Part shown: positions 34,946 through 44,726 of the stretch, piece by piece | Layout of the letters: every line of letters starts with the position of its first letter | Position numbering within the stretch: position 1 is the first letter of the stretch | Assembly (NCBI GenBank): GCA_965237785.1 | Contig: OZ250159.1 | Coordinates: forward strand, 1,860,001-1,924,000 | Direction: 5' to 3' | Length of the DNA: 64,000 bases | Source: UBA6522 sp965237785 | GTDB lineage: Bacteria > Pseudomonadota > Gammaproteobacteria > Steroidobacterales > Rariloculaceae | The notes under the pieces: generated by a model | What the model saw: the letters and a program-made list of their open reading frames with translations, nothing else | The model's database searches: none | Told to the model about the DNA's origin: nothing | Made by a program: the position numbers and the translations under genes

Positions 34946-34961
34946 AAATCACCGAAGCCAG

Positions 34962-35225
34962 CTAGCGCCGCGATGCGAAGTAGTTCGTCAGGAGTGTCTG
35001 CCACTCGCCGATGAACCCGTCGTAGGCTGACACGCTGAATCCGGAGATGAAATCTTCCCCGGCCGTAGAAAGGGCCAGGTACTTGTACGTCACTTCAACC
35101 TTGGTGCGCTCGTCGTCCAGGGCCGTGCATCGGACCTTCACCGTGCCTACCTTCTGGTTCGGCTCGACCTTGTAGAACTCTACATCGATTTCATGCCTTG
35201 CTCCGGTGAAAGCACTGCGGCGAGC
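34962..35225 (-). pseudogene. SRPBCC-like domain remnant
   Basis: The frame reads RHEIDVEFYKVEPNQKVGTV, then TALDDERTKVEVTYKYLALS and ends GFIGEWQTLLTNYF. The alternating strands followed by a long C-terminal amphipathic helix with W-x-x-LL are typical of polyketide-cyclase/SRPBCC proteins. The N-terminal half is missing where it abuts the neighbouring DUF6152 fusion gene. Confidence 0.5.
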
Positions 35226-35264
35226 CCATCGAGGTGATCCTGCGCTAGAGGACAAGTCGAAACG

Positions 35265-36131
35265 TCATGCGGGAATCGTGCAATTGAACGGCTTGACCTC
35301 TTCGCTGGGCGACCACGCCATGTAGCCTCTGAGCACGGGCGGCTCCGTAAAGATCTCCGGGTCGGTGGCCGTTGCTTCCCAGTCCAGGCGGCTGTTGTCT
35401 TCACTCAAGGAGTACCGCTCGGTGATCTGCAGCGCTCCACTTTGGGGAGTCCCCAGGTCATCGAAATAGGGATAACTGATGTTATTCGTCGTGACCACGA
35501 GCGTATTGCCGTCCCAACGCCCAACCGAGTACCCCATGGGCGACGCCTCGTGCGCCTCGGCGTCATTCGTATTCAGGTGGATGGTACGCACGCCGTCCCA
35601 CTCCTCGATGCGAATCACAATATCATCGCCACTGTCAACGAACTCCACCGGATAGGGCGTATCCAGGATAACGGGCATACCCGCCTGCACGCAGGACAAC
35701 GCCGGATCATCGGTCAACGGGTCGAACGCTCTATACGCCGCCAGGGCGGCTTCGGTCAGCGACCATGGCGGAATGCCGCTGCCGGAATCCGTGTTGGGTT
35801 TCTCGATCGGCCTCCACACACCGAAAATGCCTTTGCCCTCATCGACCGTGGCCGCGATCACTCGATCGCCCACTTTGAGGATGTCAGCGCCGATCCCCCG
35901 GCGTTGCAGAAGATTGACGGCACTTCCTTCCAGCTCCCAGAGCTCCGGCTCGCCGTTCTCGGCAATGCGCTCGATGGTGAGGTGTATATGCGGGTTTATC
36001 CAAGCCAGGGATTTGACCGTTCCCTCGAGTTCGCCAATGTTCTCGTAGTCGTACAGTGCCGAGACCGAATGATGAGCCAATGAGAGGGGCGCGAAAGGCA
36101 ACGCAGCGAGAAGAATAAAAATGCGAGCCAT
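35265..36131 (-). CDS. DUF6152-W-module fusion protein
   Basis: 288 residues. Signal peptide (IFILLAALPFAPLSLA), then DUF6152: HHSVSALYDYENI, EGTVKSLAWINPHIH, W-x-LEGSA and KVGDRV. After a linker (PWSLTEAALAAYRAFDPL) comes the W-module: C-x-x-GMPVILDTPYP, IRIEEWDGVRTIHLN, MGYSVGRWDGNTLVVTTNN, then TERYSLSEDNSRLDWEATAT and DPEIFTEPP. The two modules encoded separately at 371/817 are here one polypeptide. Probably periplasmic. Confidence 0.87.
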   Translation of the reverse strand: MARIFILLAALPFAPLSLAHHSVSALYDYENIGELEGTVKSLAWINPHIHLTIERIAENGEPELWELEGSAVNLLQRRGIGADILKVGDRVIAATVDEGKGIFGVWRPIEKPNTDSGSGIPPWSLTEAALAAYRAFDPLTDDPALSCVQAGMPVILDTPYPVEFVDSGDDIVIRIEEWDGVRTIHLNTNDAEAHEASPMGYSVGRWDGNTLVVTTNNISYPYFDDLGTPQSGALQITERYSLSEDNSRLDWEATATDPEIFTEPPVLRGYMAWSPSEEVKPFNCTIPA

Positions 36132-36206
36132 GACGTTCGAGACTCGCTTTGATGTTCTCGAGCGCCTGGCGCGTCTCCCCCGCGATACCCCCCGGCGCCG
36201 GGCACG

Positions 36207-36443
36207 GACTGCGATTTCGTCTCACGATTCTTTGCGCCAGCCGCCGGCATCGACGAAGACCCGGTAACCGGTTCCGCCCATTGCATCCTGATCCCTTATT
36301 GGGCCGGGCGCCTCGGCAAGACGGAGCTTTTCGCCCGCCAGGTTTCGTCGCGCGGCGGTGCACTCTGGTGCGCGCTCAAGGGCGACCGGGTCTCGATTGG
36401 CGGCCATGCCGCACCCTATCTGGAAGGAACAATCACCCTTTAG
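36207..36443 (+). pseudogene. PhzF-family isomerase C-terminal fragment
   Basis: The frame reads DCDFVSRFFAPAAGIDEDPV, then TGSAHCILIPYWAGRLGKTE and GGHAAPYLEGTITL. This is the conserved C-terminal half of PhzF/epimerase-like proteins (DEDPVTGSAHC, GG-x-LWC, V-x-IGG-x-A). The N-terminal half is absent and no start codon fits, so only a fragment survives between two DUF6152 loci. Confidence 0.8.
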
Positions 36444-36564
36444 GCAAATATCGGGAGTAGCCGGAGTATATAGATATTATCCCGGCCGAAACTCACGAGA
36501 CCGCGCGTTACGCGCGCGTCCAGATTCTGCATAATTGATTTGCAACACGGAGTATGTATCCAGA

Positions 36565-36909
36565 ATGAATATCATCAGATTCATGGCAACGGTCGCTGCG
36601 GCCCTCATTGTTGTCCCGCCCCTGTCCGCACATCAGGCGGCGTTCGATCCTCTGTCCAGTGAGAACCCCGAATCGACCTGTGTCGGGCGGCCGACACCCG
36701 CCGCGCTGGTCTCCACCGGCCTGTATCTCATGGAAATAGACCTCAGCCGGCAGGACGACGCAATCATCTTCCAAAGCGAATGGTTCGACGAGGTACGAAC
36801 CATCCATATGGACGGCCGCGGTCATCCGGACCCCGGCGAGCGATTCGTCACCGGTCACTCGATCGGGCACTGGGAAGGCAACACGCTCGTCGTGGATACC
36901 GCGAACTGA
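36565..36909 (+). pseudogene. Truncated W-module gene
   Basis: 114 residues with a signal peptide (FMATVAAALIVVPPLSA), then SEWFDEVRTIHMDGRGHPDP and TGHSIGHWEGNTLVVDTAN before a TGA. Complete family members continue with an aromatic-rich segment and TERY-x-L; here the protein stops just after the signature. The following 100 bp read, in another frame, ELKKRYDTERAER and FFSGLFGRRDER, the tail of some other gene. A deletion therefore probably joined two genes. Confidence 0.6.
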
Positions 36910-37052
36910 AGAAAAGATACGATACTGAACGCGCCGAACGAATGGCGAACAGCCCCGTGAACAGCTTCTTTTCCGGGCTCTTTGGACGGCGGGACGAGCG
37001 TTAAGTCCGACACGGACAGGGTTCAATAGTGCATTCAGGGAGGTCACACATC

Positions 37053-37785
37053 ATGAAATCGCGTTTTGGCGCCCTCGCCCGAAGTTTCCTGATCTGGCTA
37101 TCGGCAATCCCGGTTTCGGCGATCGCCCATCACGGCATCTCCGCACAGTTCGATAATCAAGGTGACGCCGAGATCGAGGGCGTGATCAGCGACATCACCT
37201 GGAGAAATCCCCACGTTCTATTCGACGTTATGGCGACGAACGAGGACGGACAGGAGGTTCTCTGGAACGTCGAGACACTGTCCATGAGCATGATGCGTAA
37301 GAACGAGATCTCGAGGGATCGGCTCAGGATCGGTGACCAGGTAAGAATCGCCGGACTCCCGTCGGTTCGAGGTCGCAACGAAATCTACGTAACCAACTTG
37401 TTGCTGCCGGGCGGAGAGGAGATCGTCTTCAATGCGCGTGTCGAGCCTCGCTGGTCCGACCAGGTGGTCGGCAAGTCCGGGCCGAACTACGCACAGGAGG
37501 GCGATACATCGGCCCCGGAACTGGGCATTTTTCGAGCCTGGAGTTCCACGTCGGCGACTCCGGCCTACTACTCCAGCCTTAACTTCGATAACAACCCGCT
37601 GGCGGCGCGGCCACCCAGCCGCCGAATTCGTCGAGCGTTTCACCGCGAGCCCGGACGGCAGCCGGTTAAACTACACCATGACCATTACCGACGCGTCGAT
37701 GCTCGACGAGCCGGTCGAACTGCAGAAGTTCTGGCTTTTCGTGCCCGGCGTTACCGTACAAACCTACGGGTGCATTCAAGGCTAG
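37053..37785 (+). pseudogene. DUF6152-W-module fusion with internal deletion and frameshift
   Basis: The first 190 residues are a complete DUF6152 part: signal (ALARSFLIWLSAIPVSAIA), HHGISAQFDNQG, DITWRNPHVLF, W-x-VETLS, and GIFRAWSS. The frame then runs into nonsense near 37615. A different frame from there reads EFVERFTASPDGSRLNYTMT then FWLFVPGVTVQTYGCIQG, the proper C-terminus of the family (compare 59556-60578). The whole W-signature between them is missing, roughly 400 bp. An AGGG site precedes the ATG. Confidence 0.75.
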
Positions 37786-37900
37786 GCGCCGCCTTGTATG
37801 TAATGACCAGCGCCTAAACCAGACCGTAAACTCAAACTTCGGCTGCGAGATTGAAGAAGCTCACCGCTACTCAGGGCCGAGTCCATAAGGAGTAACTCCA

Positions 37901-39427
37901 GTGATCCAGAAAACCAGTTGGCTTTTCGGCGTATTGACGATCGTGACTGTGACCGCATTCGGTCAGCAGCAAGAGTACAGGGATCCGCGCAGCTTCCCGT
38001 TCAACGAAGCCGTGCAGGAGCCCGCCTCGGTAATCGTTACCCAGCGATCGACTACCGGGTATGGAAATCATCCCCGGGGCACCGACGACCCGTTCTTCGT
38101 AGCGCAGGAACTGCTGGGCCGACCGACGGACACCGCGATTACGATCAACGCTGCGGCAGTAAAGGCGCTGGAAGCGTACTACGAATATGGCACGGCGCCC
38201 GGGTCCTACAGCGGCAGGGCGGCCTCGACCTCGTTTGCCGCGGGCGAGTCCGTACATGTGCTCATCGACGAGCTCGAGCCCAACACCCGGTATTACTACC
38301 GCATGCGCTACAGGGAACCGGGCGCGGCAGACTTCAGTGCGCGCGCCGAGCACTCTTTCCACACGCAACGGCCACCCGGCAGCACGTTCACCTATGTCGT
38401 TCAGTTCGACCCGCACATGCTCGAGAATAACGATCCGGAAGCCTATAGATTGAGCCTCAACAAGATGCTCGCCGACAATCCCGATTTCATGCTCGATCTG
38501 GGCGACACCTTCTTTATCGATCGGTACGCCAGAGAAGGACCCGTTACGGAAAGTCAGATAACCGGCCGCGTTCATCTGATGCGTTCCTATTTCGATATCG
38601 TCAACCACTCGGTACCCCTGTTCCTGGTCAACGGCAACCATGAAGGGGAATGGGGCAGACGCCTCGACGGAACGGCGAATAACCTTGCCGTGATGGGCAC
38701 CTTGGCGCGCAAGACGTATTTTCCGAATCCGGAACCGAACGGTTTCTATACCGGCAGTACCCGCCACGAGCCCTTCGTCGGGCTTCGCCAGGCTCACTAT
38801 GCATTTGAGTGGGGAGATGCGCTTTTTATTGCGCTCGATCCTTACTGGTACCAGCCCGAGCCGCCGGAGCTCGCCGGCGACTGGTCCGTGACACTCGGGC
38901 GCGAGCAGTACGAGTGGCTGAAAACGGCGCTGGAAAACAGCGATGCCGAATTCAAGTTCGTGTTCTCGCACAACCTGATCGGCGGGCTGAACATGCGCGG
39001 GCAGATGCGCGGCGGGATCGAGACCGTCAAGTATAAGGAGATGGGTGGATATAACCTCGACGGCACCTGGGGGTTCGACGAGGCCCGCCCCGGCTGGGCG
39101 ATGCCGATTCACCAGCTGCTGGTCGCCCACAACGCGACGATCTACTTCCACGGCCACGATCACCTGTACGTCAAGCAGGATCTGGACGGCATCGTCTACC
39201 AGGAAGGACCGGTGCCTGCACGCAGTGGGCTGTACGACGCGACCAACTCGGCCAAGAACTACAACTACACTCACGGCACGGTTGTGGGCGGCGGCGGCTA
39301 CCTTCGCGTGCGCGTATCGCCCGACGATGTCACCGTGGACTACGTGCAGACGTACCTGCCGGGCGAGGAGGACGCGACGCATAGAGACGGTATGGTGGCC
39401 CATAGCTATACGATCAACGCGGACTAG
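37901..39427 (+). CDS. Secreted PhoD-like metallophosphoesterase
   Basis: 508 residues. Signal peptide, then a fibronectin-like N-domain (IDELEPNTRYYYRMRYREPG), then a calcineurin-fold phosphoesterase: MLDLGDTFFIDR (GD), FLVNGNHEGEWG (GNHE), FVFSHNLIGG and IYFHGHDHLYVKQD (GHDH). The metal ligands are all there, so a di-metal phosphatase or phosphodiesterase acting outside the cytoplasm is likely. It starts with GTG after AAGGAG. The surrounding genes (sulfatase, lectin-like) suggest phosphate or sulfate removal from extracellular polymers. Confidence 0.87.
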   Translation: MIQKTSWLFGVLTIVTVTAFGQQQEYRDPRSFPFNEAVQEPASVIVTQRSTTGYGNHPRGTDDPFFVAQELLGRPTDTAITINAAAVKALEAYYEYGTAPGSYSGRAASTSFAAGESVHVLIDELEPNTRYYYRMRYREPGAADFSARAEHSFHTQRPPGSTFTYVVQFDPHMLENNDPEAYRLSLNKMLADNPDFMLDLGDTFFIDRYAREGPVTESQITGRVHLMRSYFDIVNHSVPLFLVNGNHEGEWGRRLDGTANNLAVMGTLARKTYFPNPEPNGFYTGSTRHEPFVGLRQAHYAFEWGDALFIALDPYWYQPEPPELAGDWSVTLGREQYEWLKTALENSDAEFKFVFSHNLIGGLNMRGQMRGGIETVKYKEMGGYNLDGTWGFDEARPGWAMPIHQLLVAHNATIYFHGHDHLYVKQDLDGIVYQEGPVPARSGLYDATNSAKNYNYTHGTVVGGGGYLRVRVSPDDVTVDYVQTYLPGEEDATHRDGMVAHSYTINAD

Positions 39428-39442
39428 CAGGTTCCATGTTGT

Positions 39443-39587
39443 CAATTACGGCCAAGCAGCGTACGACCGAAGCGCGAGACTCACTCTGACCGGGACAGTC
39501 ACGGAGTTTCGATTCGTCAATCCTCACGCCCGGATCGCGTTCGGCGCCGTGACCGATCCGGGCAGCCACTATCGCGATACGCTGTAG
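39443..39587 (+). pseudogene. DUF6152 N-terminal fragment
   Basis: The frame reads YDRSARLTLTGTVTEFRFVN then PHARIAFGAVTDPG. This is the part of DUF6152 from just after the HHS motif to just past NPH. Signal peptide and C-terminal half are missing. It overlaps the end of the convergent sulfatase gene by about 19 bp. Confidence 0.65.
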
Positions 39588-41026
39588 CGGCCTTGCGAGG
39601 ACTCGCTGGCGCGCAATGCGTCGAACTGACGCTTAAGCAACTGATACTGTGCCTGCTGCTCGGCGGACAACTGCTCCGCCAGCAGGTTCACGTGTTCGTA
39701 GGGATCCTCCCCGAGGTCATAGAATTCCTCGTTCCCCGCATGACGGAGAAATTTGTAGCGCTCGTTGCGAATGGTGTAATTCGCGTCCGGGAGACCCGCG
39801 AAGCTGCCGGAGAAAACATCCGCATAGACCCAATCGCGACGAGACGGCATATCCGGTCTCGCCAGGTACGGGAAAAAGCTCACCGAGTCCTGGTGGACAC
39901 GACTCGGGACGGCTTCGGCAGCTTCGGCCATCTCGAGCAGGGTTGCGTACAGATCGACGGAATTGATCAGCGCCTCGGATACGCCACCCTCTACCACGCC
40001 CGGTCCCGAAACGATCAGCGGCACATTGACGCCGCCCTGATAGACAGTGCCCTTGGCCCGGCCGTTCTGAAACGGCTCCGTGATCGAGCCACCACCCGTG
40101 CCGTTGTCACCTATGAAAATGACGTAGGTATTCGCCCGCACTTCAGGCGCCATGGAATCCAGCACGCGCCCGATGGAGGTATCCATCGCCTCGATCATGG
40201 CATGGAAGTAACGAATTGGGTTGCCCGCGGTTTCGTCGGTCGGACTCAGATCGGAGTAATCGGACTGCAGCAATTCCCGCGGCGGCAGGTGCAGCGGCGT
40301 ATGCGGCAGAATGAAGCTCAGCCACATGAACCAGGGCTCATCGCCCTGCGCCTCGATCCAGTCGATCGCGGTGTCCGCCCGGTCGATGGCCCCATAGTTG
40401 GTCATCCTGACGACCTCACCATTGAGATTCTTTCTCCAGGTGAAGTACGAGTCCTCGCCGTGCATGATCGCCGAATAGAAATCGATGCCGGCCCGTCTGG
40501 GATGCTCCAGCCAGCCGTTGTCCCTGTCGGCCATATGCCATTTGCCGATGGCCGCGGTTCGATAGGCGCCGCCCGTACCGGCGTCCAGCGCCATGGGAAA
40601 CATGAATTCGTTGGGCCGCAACCCGAGGCTGACGGGGTTCTCTACCCGGCGGCCCATTCCAGGAACCTCGTAGGGGGCCCCGGCCGGTTTCGCCAGGGGT
40701 GGCGGCAACGGCCCGGAGCCGCCACTGTCGGCGGCGGGAGCGATGGGTCTGCCGACGCCGGTTCTGAAGCCATAGCGACCGGTCATGATGGTGGAGCGGG
40801 TGGGCGAACAAACCGGCTGGGACCAGAAATTCCTGAAGACAACGCCCTCTTCGGCGATTGCCTCCAACGCTGCCGTCTTGGGCGCGGTCTTGCCCAGACC
40901 ATAGACCGACAAGGCCTCCACGCCCATATCGTCGGCCAGGATCAGCAGCACGTTCGGAGCCGACATGGCCTGGTGGGTCGAGATCGCAAAGATTACCGCA
41001 ACTACCGAGATGACTGGATGCCGCAT
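39569..41026 (-). CDS. Secreted type I sulfatase
   Basis: 485 residues with a signal peptide (VISVVAVIFAISTHQAMS). The catalytic motif is VCSPTRSTIMTGR (C-x-P-x-R; the Cys becomes formylglycine). Metal ligands are supplied by NVLLILADDMG at the N-terminus and YVIFIGDNGTGGG late, with GKWHM in between. The family hydrolyses sulfate esters; the substrate is not predictable. No formylglycine-generating enzyme gene is in the window. Two decayed sulfatase pieces are at 42927-43363 and 60633-60803. Confidence 0.93.
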   Translation of the reverse strand: MRHPVISVVAVIFAISTHQAMSAPNVLLILADDMGVEALSVYGLGKTAPKTAALEAIAEEGVVFRNFWSQPVCSPTRSTIMTGRYGFRTGVGRPIAPAADSGGSGPLPPPLAKPAGAPYEVPGMGRRVENPVSLGLRPNEFMFPMALDAGTGGAYRTAAIGKWHMADRDNGWLEHPRRAGIDFYSAIMHGEDSYFTWRKNLNGEVVRMTNYGAIDRADTAIDWIEAQGDEPWFMWLSFILPHTPLHLPPRELLQSDYSDLSPTDETAGNPIRYFHAMIEAMDTSIGRVLDSMAPEVRANTYVIFIGDNGTGGGSITEPFQNGRAKGTVYQGGVNVPLIVSGPGVVEGGVSEALINSVDLYATLLEMAEAAEAVPSRVHQDSVSFFPYLARPDMPSRRDWVYADVFSGSFAGLPDANYTIRNERYKFLRHAGNEEFYDLGEDPYEHVNLLAEQLSAEQQAQYQLLKRQFDALRASESSQGRYSVSR

Positions 41027-41337
41027 CGTATTCCCCTTCTGACTGTCAATCTTCTGTCACCGCATAAGCTACCTGCGGATTTCCGAAATTATAGTCTGAA
41101 ATCTCAGCCGGTACTGACCGCGCCGAATCGATATAGCGGATGCTTATCGTCGCCGCCTTTTATGTAATGACCAGTACCTGTACGAGTCAGTTAAACTCTA
41201 GCTGAGGCACCGGCTCGCGGACGGCACACGCAACATCCTTGATTTCATTCTTGAAAATCCCGAGTATCTGGCGGAGCCGTTCGCTGCCACGATCGAATGT
41301 GAGTATTTGCCGCACATCCCAGAGTACGGAGGCATAC

Positions 41338-42126
41338 ATGACCAACTCCCGGATCCTCGCGACCACCGTGTTGCTGTGTGCTACGGCGTCCCCGCCGGCG
41401 CTCGCACAGCACGGCATGGACGGCGGCACACCGATGACGTTTTTCGTCACCGGCAAGCCGATCGGCGACGGCGGCAACCTCGGCGGATTGGCCGGCGCCG
41501 ATACGCACTGTCAGGCGCTTGCCGAAAATGTCGGCGCAGGCGACCGGACATGGCAAGCGTATCTCAGCACGCAAGACCGGCCCGGCGAACCGGCCGTCAA
41601 TGCACGCGATCGTATCGGCACGGGTCCCTGGCATAACTTCGAGGGCGTCATGATCGCCCGCGACGTCGCTCATTTGCATGGAGATACGATCGAACTCGCA
41701 CGAATGGGCAGCAACCTGACGAAGCGAACGGGGCTCACGGAGAAAGGCCAGATTGTGCCTGGGCTGAATGACTACAAACATCCTCAGGATGACGTGTGGG
41801 AGTATGTGCGGACGACGCCTTATACCAATCGCCATGAGATCCTTACCGGCTCTCTATTGGACGGACGCGCGTACCCGCCGGGCAACGACTACACCTGCGA
41901 TAACTGGACGAGCAATAGAGACCCGGAGCCCGGACAGGCCCAGGGAGGAATGGGAATGGGAACACCGCTTGGACCAAACCGCCCGAATGCCCAGATCGGA
42001 TTTCCGGACCGTAACGGGGGCGGCGATGGCTCGTGGAATTCATCGCATGGTACCCGTGGCTGCAGCAACACCGCTTTAGCGATCACGCATGGTGTCGGCA
42101 AGCTCTACTGCTTCGCGATAGATTGA
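41338..42126 (+). CDS. Secreted endostatin/lectin-like protein 1
   Basis: 262 residues with signal peptide ending ASPPALAQ. The domain shows MTFFVTGKPIGDGGNLGGLA then GADTHCQALAENVGAGDRTW, AYLST, VNARDRIGTGPWHN, HEILTGSLLDGRAY, TCDNWTSN and a final GSWNSSHGTRGCS...LYCFAID. This pattern fits the endostatin/C-type-lectin-like fold often labelled simply as lectin in bacterial genomes. Four conserved cysteines probably form two disulfides. A GGAGG site precedes the ATG. It is in tandem with a paralogue 8 bp downstream. Confidence 0.78.
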   Translation: MTNSRILATTVLLCATASPPALAQHGMDGGTPMTFFVTGKPIGDGGNLGGLAGADTHCQALAENVGAGDRTWQAYLSTQDRPGEPAVNARDRIGTGPWHNFEGVMIARDVAHLHGDTIELARMGSNLTKRTGLTEKGQIVPGLNDYKHPQDDVWEYVRTTPYTNRHEILTGSLLDGRAYPPGNDYTCDNWTSNRDPEPGQAQGGMGMGTPLGPNRPNAQIGFPDRNGGGDGSWNSSHGTRGCSNTALAITHGVGKLYCFAID

Positions 42127-42134
42127 GGCCACAT

Positions 42135-42872
42135 ATGAACAATATCAGCCTGGCAAAACTGGTTGTCGCACTAGTCGTCTTCACCGCGTTCGAGACGGCT
42201 TTAGCGCAGCAAAACTCGGCACCTGTGCCGGACTCGGAGGATATCCCCTCGAACCTGATGACGTTCTTCGTGACCAGCGAACCGATCGGGGACGGCGGCA
42301 GTCTTGGTGGCCTGGAAGGTGCGGATGCACATTGCCAGTCGCTTGCTGCCGCGGTTGGCGCCGGCGACAAGACCTGGCGCGCTTACCTCAGCATGCAGGC
42401 ACGGCCTGGTCAGCCGGCCGTGAACGCACGAGATCGGATTGGCGATGGACCCTGGTTCCATTCCAAAGCCAGGCTCCTCGACTACCTGCAACGCCGGCTC
42501 AACCGGCCGCTCGTCAAGTCCGAGATACACGGCGATACGCTCGAGGAGGCGCGGCGCGGCAGCAACATGACGAAGGAATTCGCGCTGACGGAGCACGGTG
42601 AACTCGTCAACGGCATCGGTGACCCACTGCCGACACGCCACGACATATTGACCGGCTCACAGCCCGATGGTCGCGCGTTTACCGGCAGCGAAGACCGCAC
42701 CTGCAACAACTGGACCAGCAACAACGAGGGCGCCGCCCAGGTCGGTCATTCCGATCGTGTCGGCAACGGCAACATGTCATGGAATTCCTCCCACGCAACG
42801 ACGGGCTGCAGCCAGGAGGAATTGGTTAGCTGGGGCGGCGTCGGGTTGTTTTACTGCTTCGCGATCGATTGA
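42135..42872 (+). CDS. Secreted endostatin/lectin-like protein 2
   Basis: 245 residues, a clear paralogue of the preceding gene: signal (LVVALVVFTAFETALAQ), MTFFVTSEPIGDGGSLGGLE then GADAHCQSLA, TWRAYLSMQ, VNARDRIGDGPW, HDILTGSQPDGRAFTG, TCNNWTSN, SWNSSHATTGCS and FYCFAID. The central insert differs (RRLNRPLVKSEIHGD against a shorter segment in copy 1), so the binding surface may have diverged. Confidence 0.78.
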   Translation: MNNISLAKLVVALVVFTAFETALAQQNSAPVPDSEDIPSNLMTFFVTSEPIGDGGSLGGLEGADAHCQSLAAAVGAGDKTWRAYLSMQARPGQPAVNARDRIGDGPWFHSKARLLDYLQRRLNRPLVKSEIHGDTLEEARRGSNMTKEFALTEHGELVNGIGDPLPTRHDILTGSQPDGRAFTGSEDRTCNNWTSNNEGAAQVGHSDRVGNGNMSWNSSHATTGCSQEELVSWGGVGLFYCFAID

Positions 42873-42926
42873 TCTTGCTCGGCGCCGGACCGTCATGCCA
42901 TCGCAGCAGAAGATTCGGCTGCTTAA

Positions 42927-43363
42927 TTGAAAGCCATGATCGAAGCGATGGACTCGCAGATCGGTCGCGTCCTGGCATCCATCGAACCGGCAGTCCGGGA
43001 GAATACGTACGTCAAATTCCTCGGTGACAACGGCACGATCCGGCCGCTACGGTCCCGGATGACATCACGACCGATTCGGTCAGTTTTTTCGGTACGCTCT
43101 CTGACGCCGACACGCCATCCCCGCGAGAGTGGATATATGCGGACGTATTCCTGGGTGGGAATCCTGGTGTCGCGGATGCGAACTACGCCATTCGCGACGC
43201 GCGCTACAAGCTACTGAGACACGAAGGACTCGAACAGTTCTACGATCTGATCGACGATCCCTACGAGAACCGGGATCTGCTAACCGGGACGTTATCCAGC
43301 CAGGAACAGGCGGCATATCAGGATTTGAGTGCGCGGGTTCGTCAATTGCGGAATAGTGAGTAA
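42927..43363 (+). pseudogene. Sulfatase C-terminal remnant
   Basis: One frame begins KAMIEAMDSQIGRVLASIEP then NTYVKFLGDNGTI, the late metal-binding region of a sulfatase. After a gap of roughly 100 residues relative to the intact sulfatase at 39569, a second frame reads SPREWIYADVFLGG, NYAIRDARYKLLRHEGLEQF and EQAAYQDLSARVRQLRN to a stop at 43363. The front two thirds of the gene are missing. Confidence 0.75.
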
Positions 43364-43450
43364 CCGCCATACGAGAACGACTCGTGATCGACGGGAGACG
43401 CGCGCGATGCCGTGCCAAGCTGAAGGTCGCGTCGTGGGGGGAACAGCGAC

Positions 43451-44726
43451 GTGTTTGCCAGAATCGGAAGGGGAGTCGCCGTGCGGGGGAACGCGCTCAA
43501 GCTATCGATAGTGTTCGCGCTTTGGCCTGCGTTCGCGAGTGCGCAGGACGCGGCCGTGCAACTCGGTCCGCGGCCGGCGTTTCTCATCGACCGGATGGCC
43601 GACGGCCAGCTCAAGACGACACTCGAGCAGTGCGCGTCCGGGCCGTTCCAGAGGACCGACTTCTCGATCGGTCACCGCGGCGCGGCACTACTGTTCGCTG
43701 AGCATACGAGGGAGTCTTACCTGGCCGCCGGCGCGCCAGGGCGCCGGGATCGTCGAGTGCGACGTCACGTTCACGAAGGACCGGGAACTGGTATGCCGTC
43801 ATTCGCAATGCGATCTGCATACGACGACGAATATTCTGCAAACGCCGCTGGCCGCGAAATGTTCCGTGCCGTTCACGCCATTCGACCCGCTCGCCGTCGA
43901 TGTCGAAACCGGCCGGCCGCGTCCAGCGACGGCGAGGTGTTGCACGAGCGACATCACCCTTGCGGAGTTCAGGACGCTCAAACCAAAAATGGACGGCTTC
44001 AATCCCGGGGCGACGTCGGTCGACGAGTACCTGGACGGCACGGCCGCCTGGCGCACGGACCTGTACTCGGCCGACGCGACGCTCATGACACATGCCGAGA
44101 GCATCGCGCTTTTCAGCGAACTCGGCGTGAAAATGACGCCCGAACTCAAGGCGCCGGGCGTCGAGATGCCGTTCGAGGGCTCGTACACGCAGCAGGACTA
44201 CGCGTAGCGACTCATCGACGAGTACAGGGCGGCGGGCGTCCGGCCTGAAGACGTGTTCGCGCAGTCGTTCGATTTGCAGGACGTACTTTACTGGATCGGG
44301 CACGAGCCCGCCTTCGGCAGGCAGGCCGTCTATCTCGACGACCGCGACGGTCGCGACCCGCCGCTCGACCCGAACGATCCCGATACCTTCTCGCCAAGCA
44401 TGGCGGATCTTGCGGCGATGGGGGTGCGTGTCATCGCACCGCCGATGTGGATGCTCGTCACCGAGAGCGATGGCGAGATCGTGCCCTCGGCTTATGCGCG
44501 GGCTGCGAGGGCCGCGGGCCTCGACCTCATCGCGTGGACCTTCGAGCGGTCGGCACCGCTGACCGAGGACGGCCAATACTACTATCGGTCCGTCGACCGG
44601 ATCGTCGACGACGACGGCGACAGGTACGTCATGCTCGACGTGCTCGCCAGGCAGGTCGGAATTATCGGCATCTTCTCCGACTGGCCGGCGACCGTCACCT
44701 ACTACGCCAACTGCATGGGCCTTTAG
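43451..44726 (+). pseudogene. Glycerophosphodiester phosphodiesterase, frameshift plus amber stop
   Basis: Signal peptide (LSIVFALWPAFASAQ), then FSIGHRGAALLFAEHTRESY (catalytic HR and E region). At about 43730-43745 a repeat of GGCGCGCC/GGGCGCC shifts the frame; the next frame continues QGAGIVECDVTFTKDRELVC then RHSQCDL as expected. At 44204-44206 a TAG interrupts QDYA-RLIDEYRAAGV, where a CAG codon would fit. The rest (PPMWMLV, LDLIAWTFERS, GIFSDWPATVTYY) is intact to 44726. Two independent lesions make a pseudogene likely. Confidence 0.82.

Noticed and set aside
37871..39445. Open frame of 520 codons on the minus strand
   Set aside because: Antisense to the metallophosphoesterase with intact GD, GNHE and GHDH motifs; it has no signal peptide or known motif.
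39593..41167. Open frame of 520 codons on the plus strand
   Set aside because: Antisense to the sulfatase; a shadow of its codon bias.
44204..44206. In-frame TAG as recoded pyrrolysine or suppressed codon
   Set aside because: The same gene also has a frameshift upstream, so ordinary pseudogene decay explains both; a CAG-to-TAG transition is enough.
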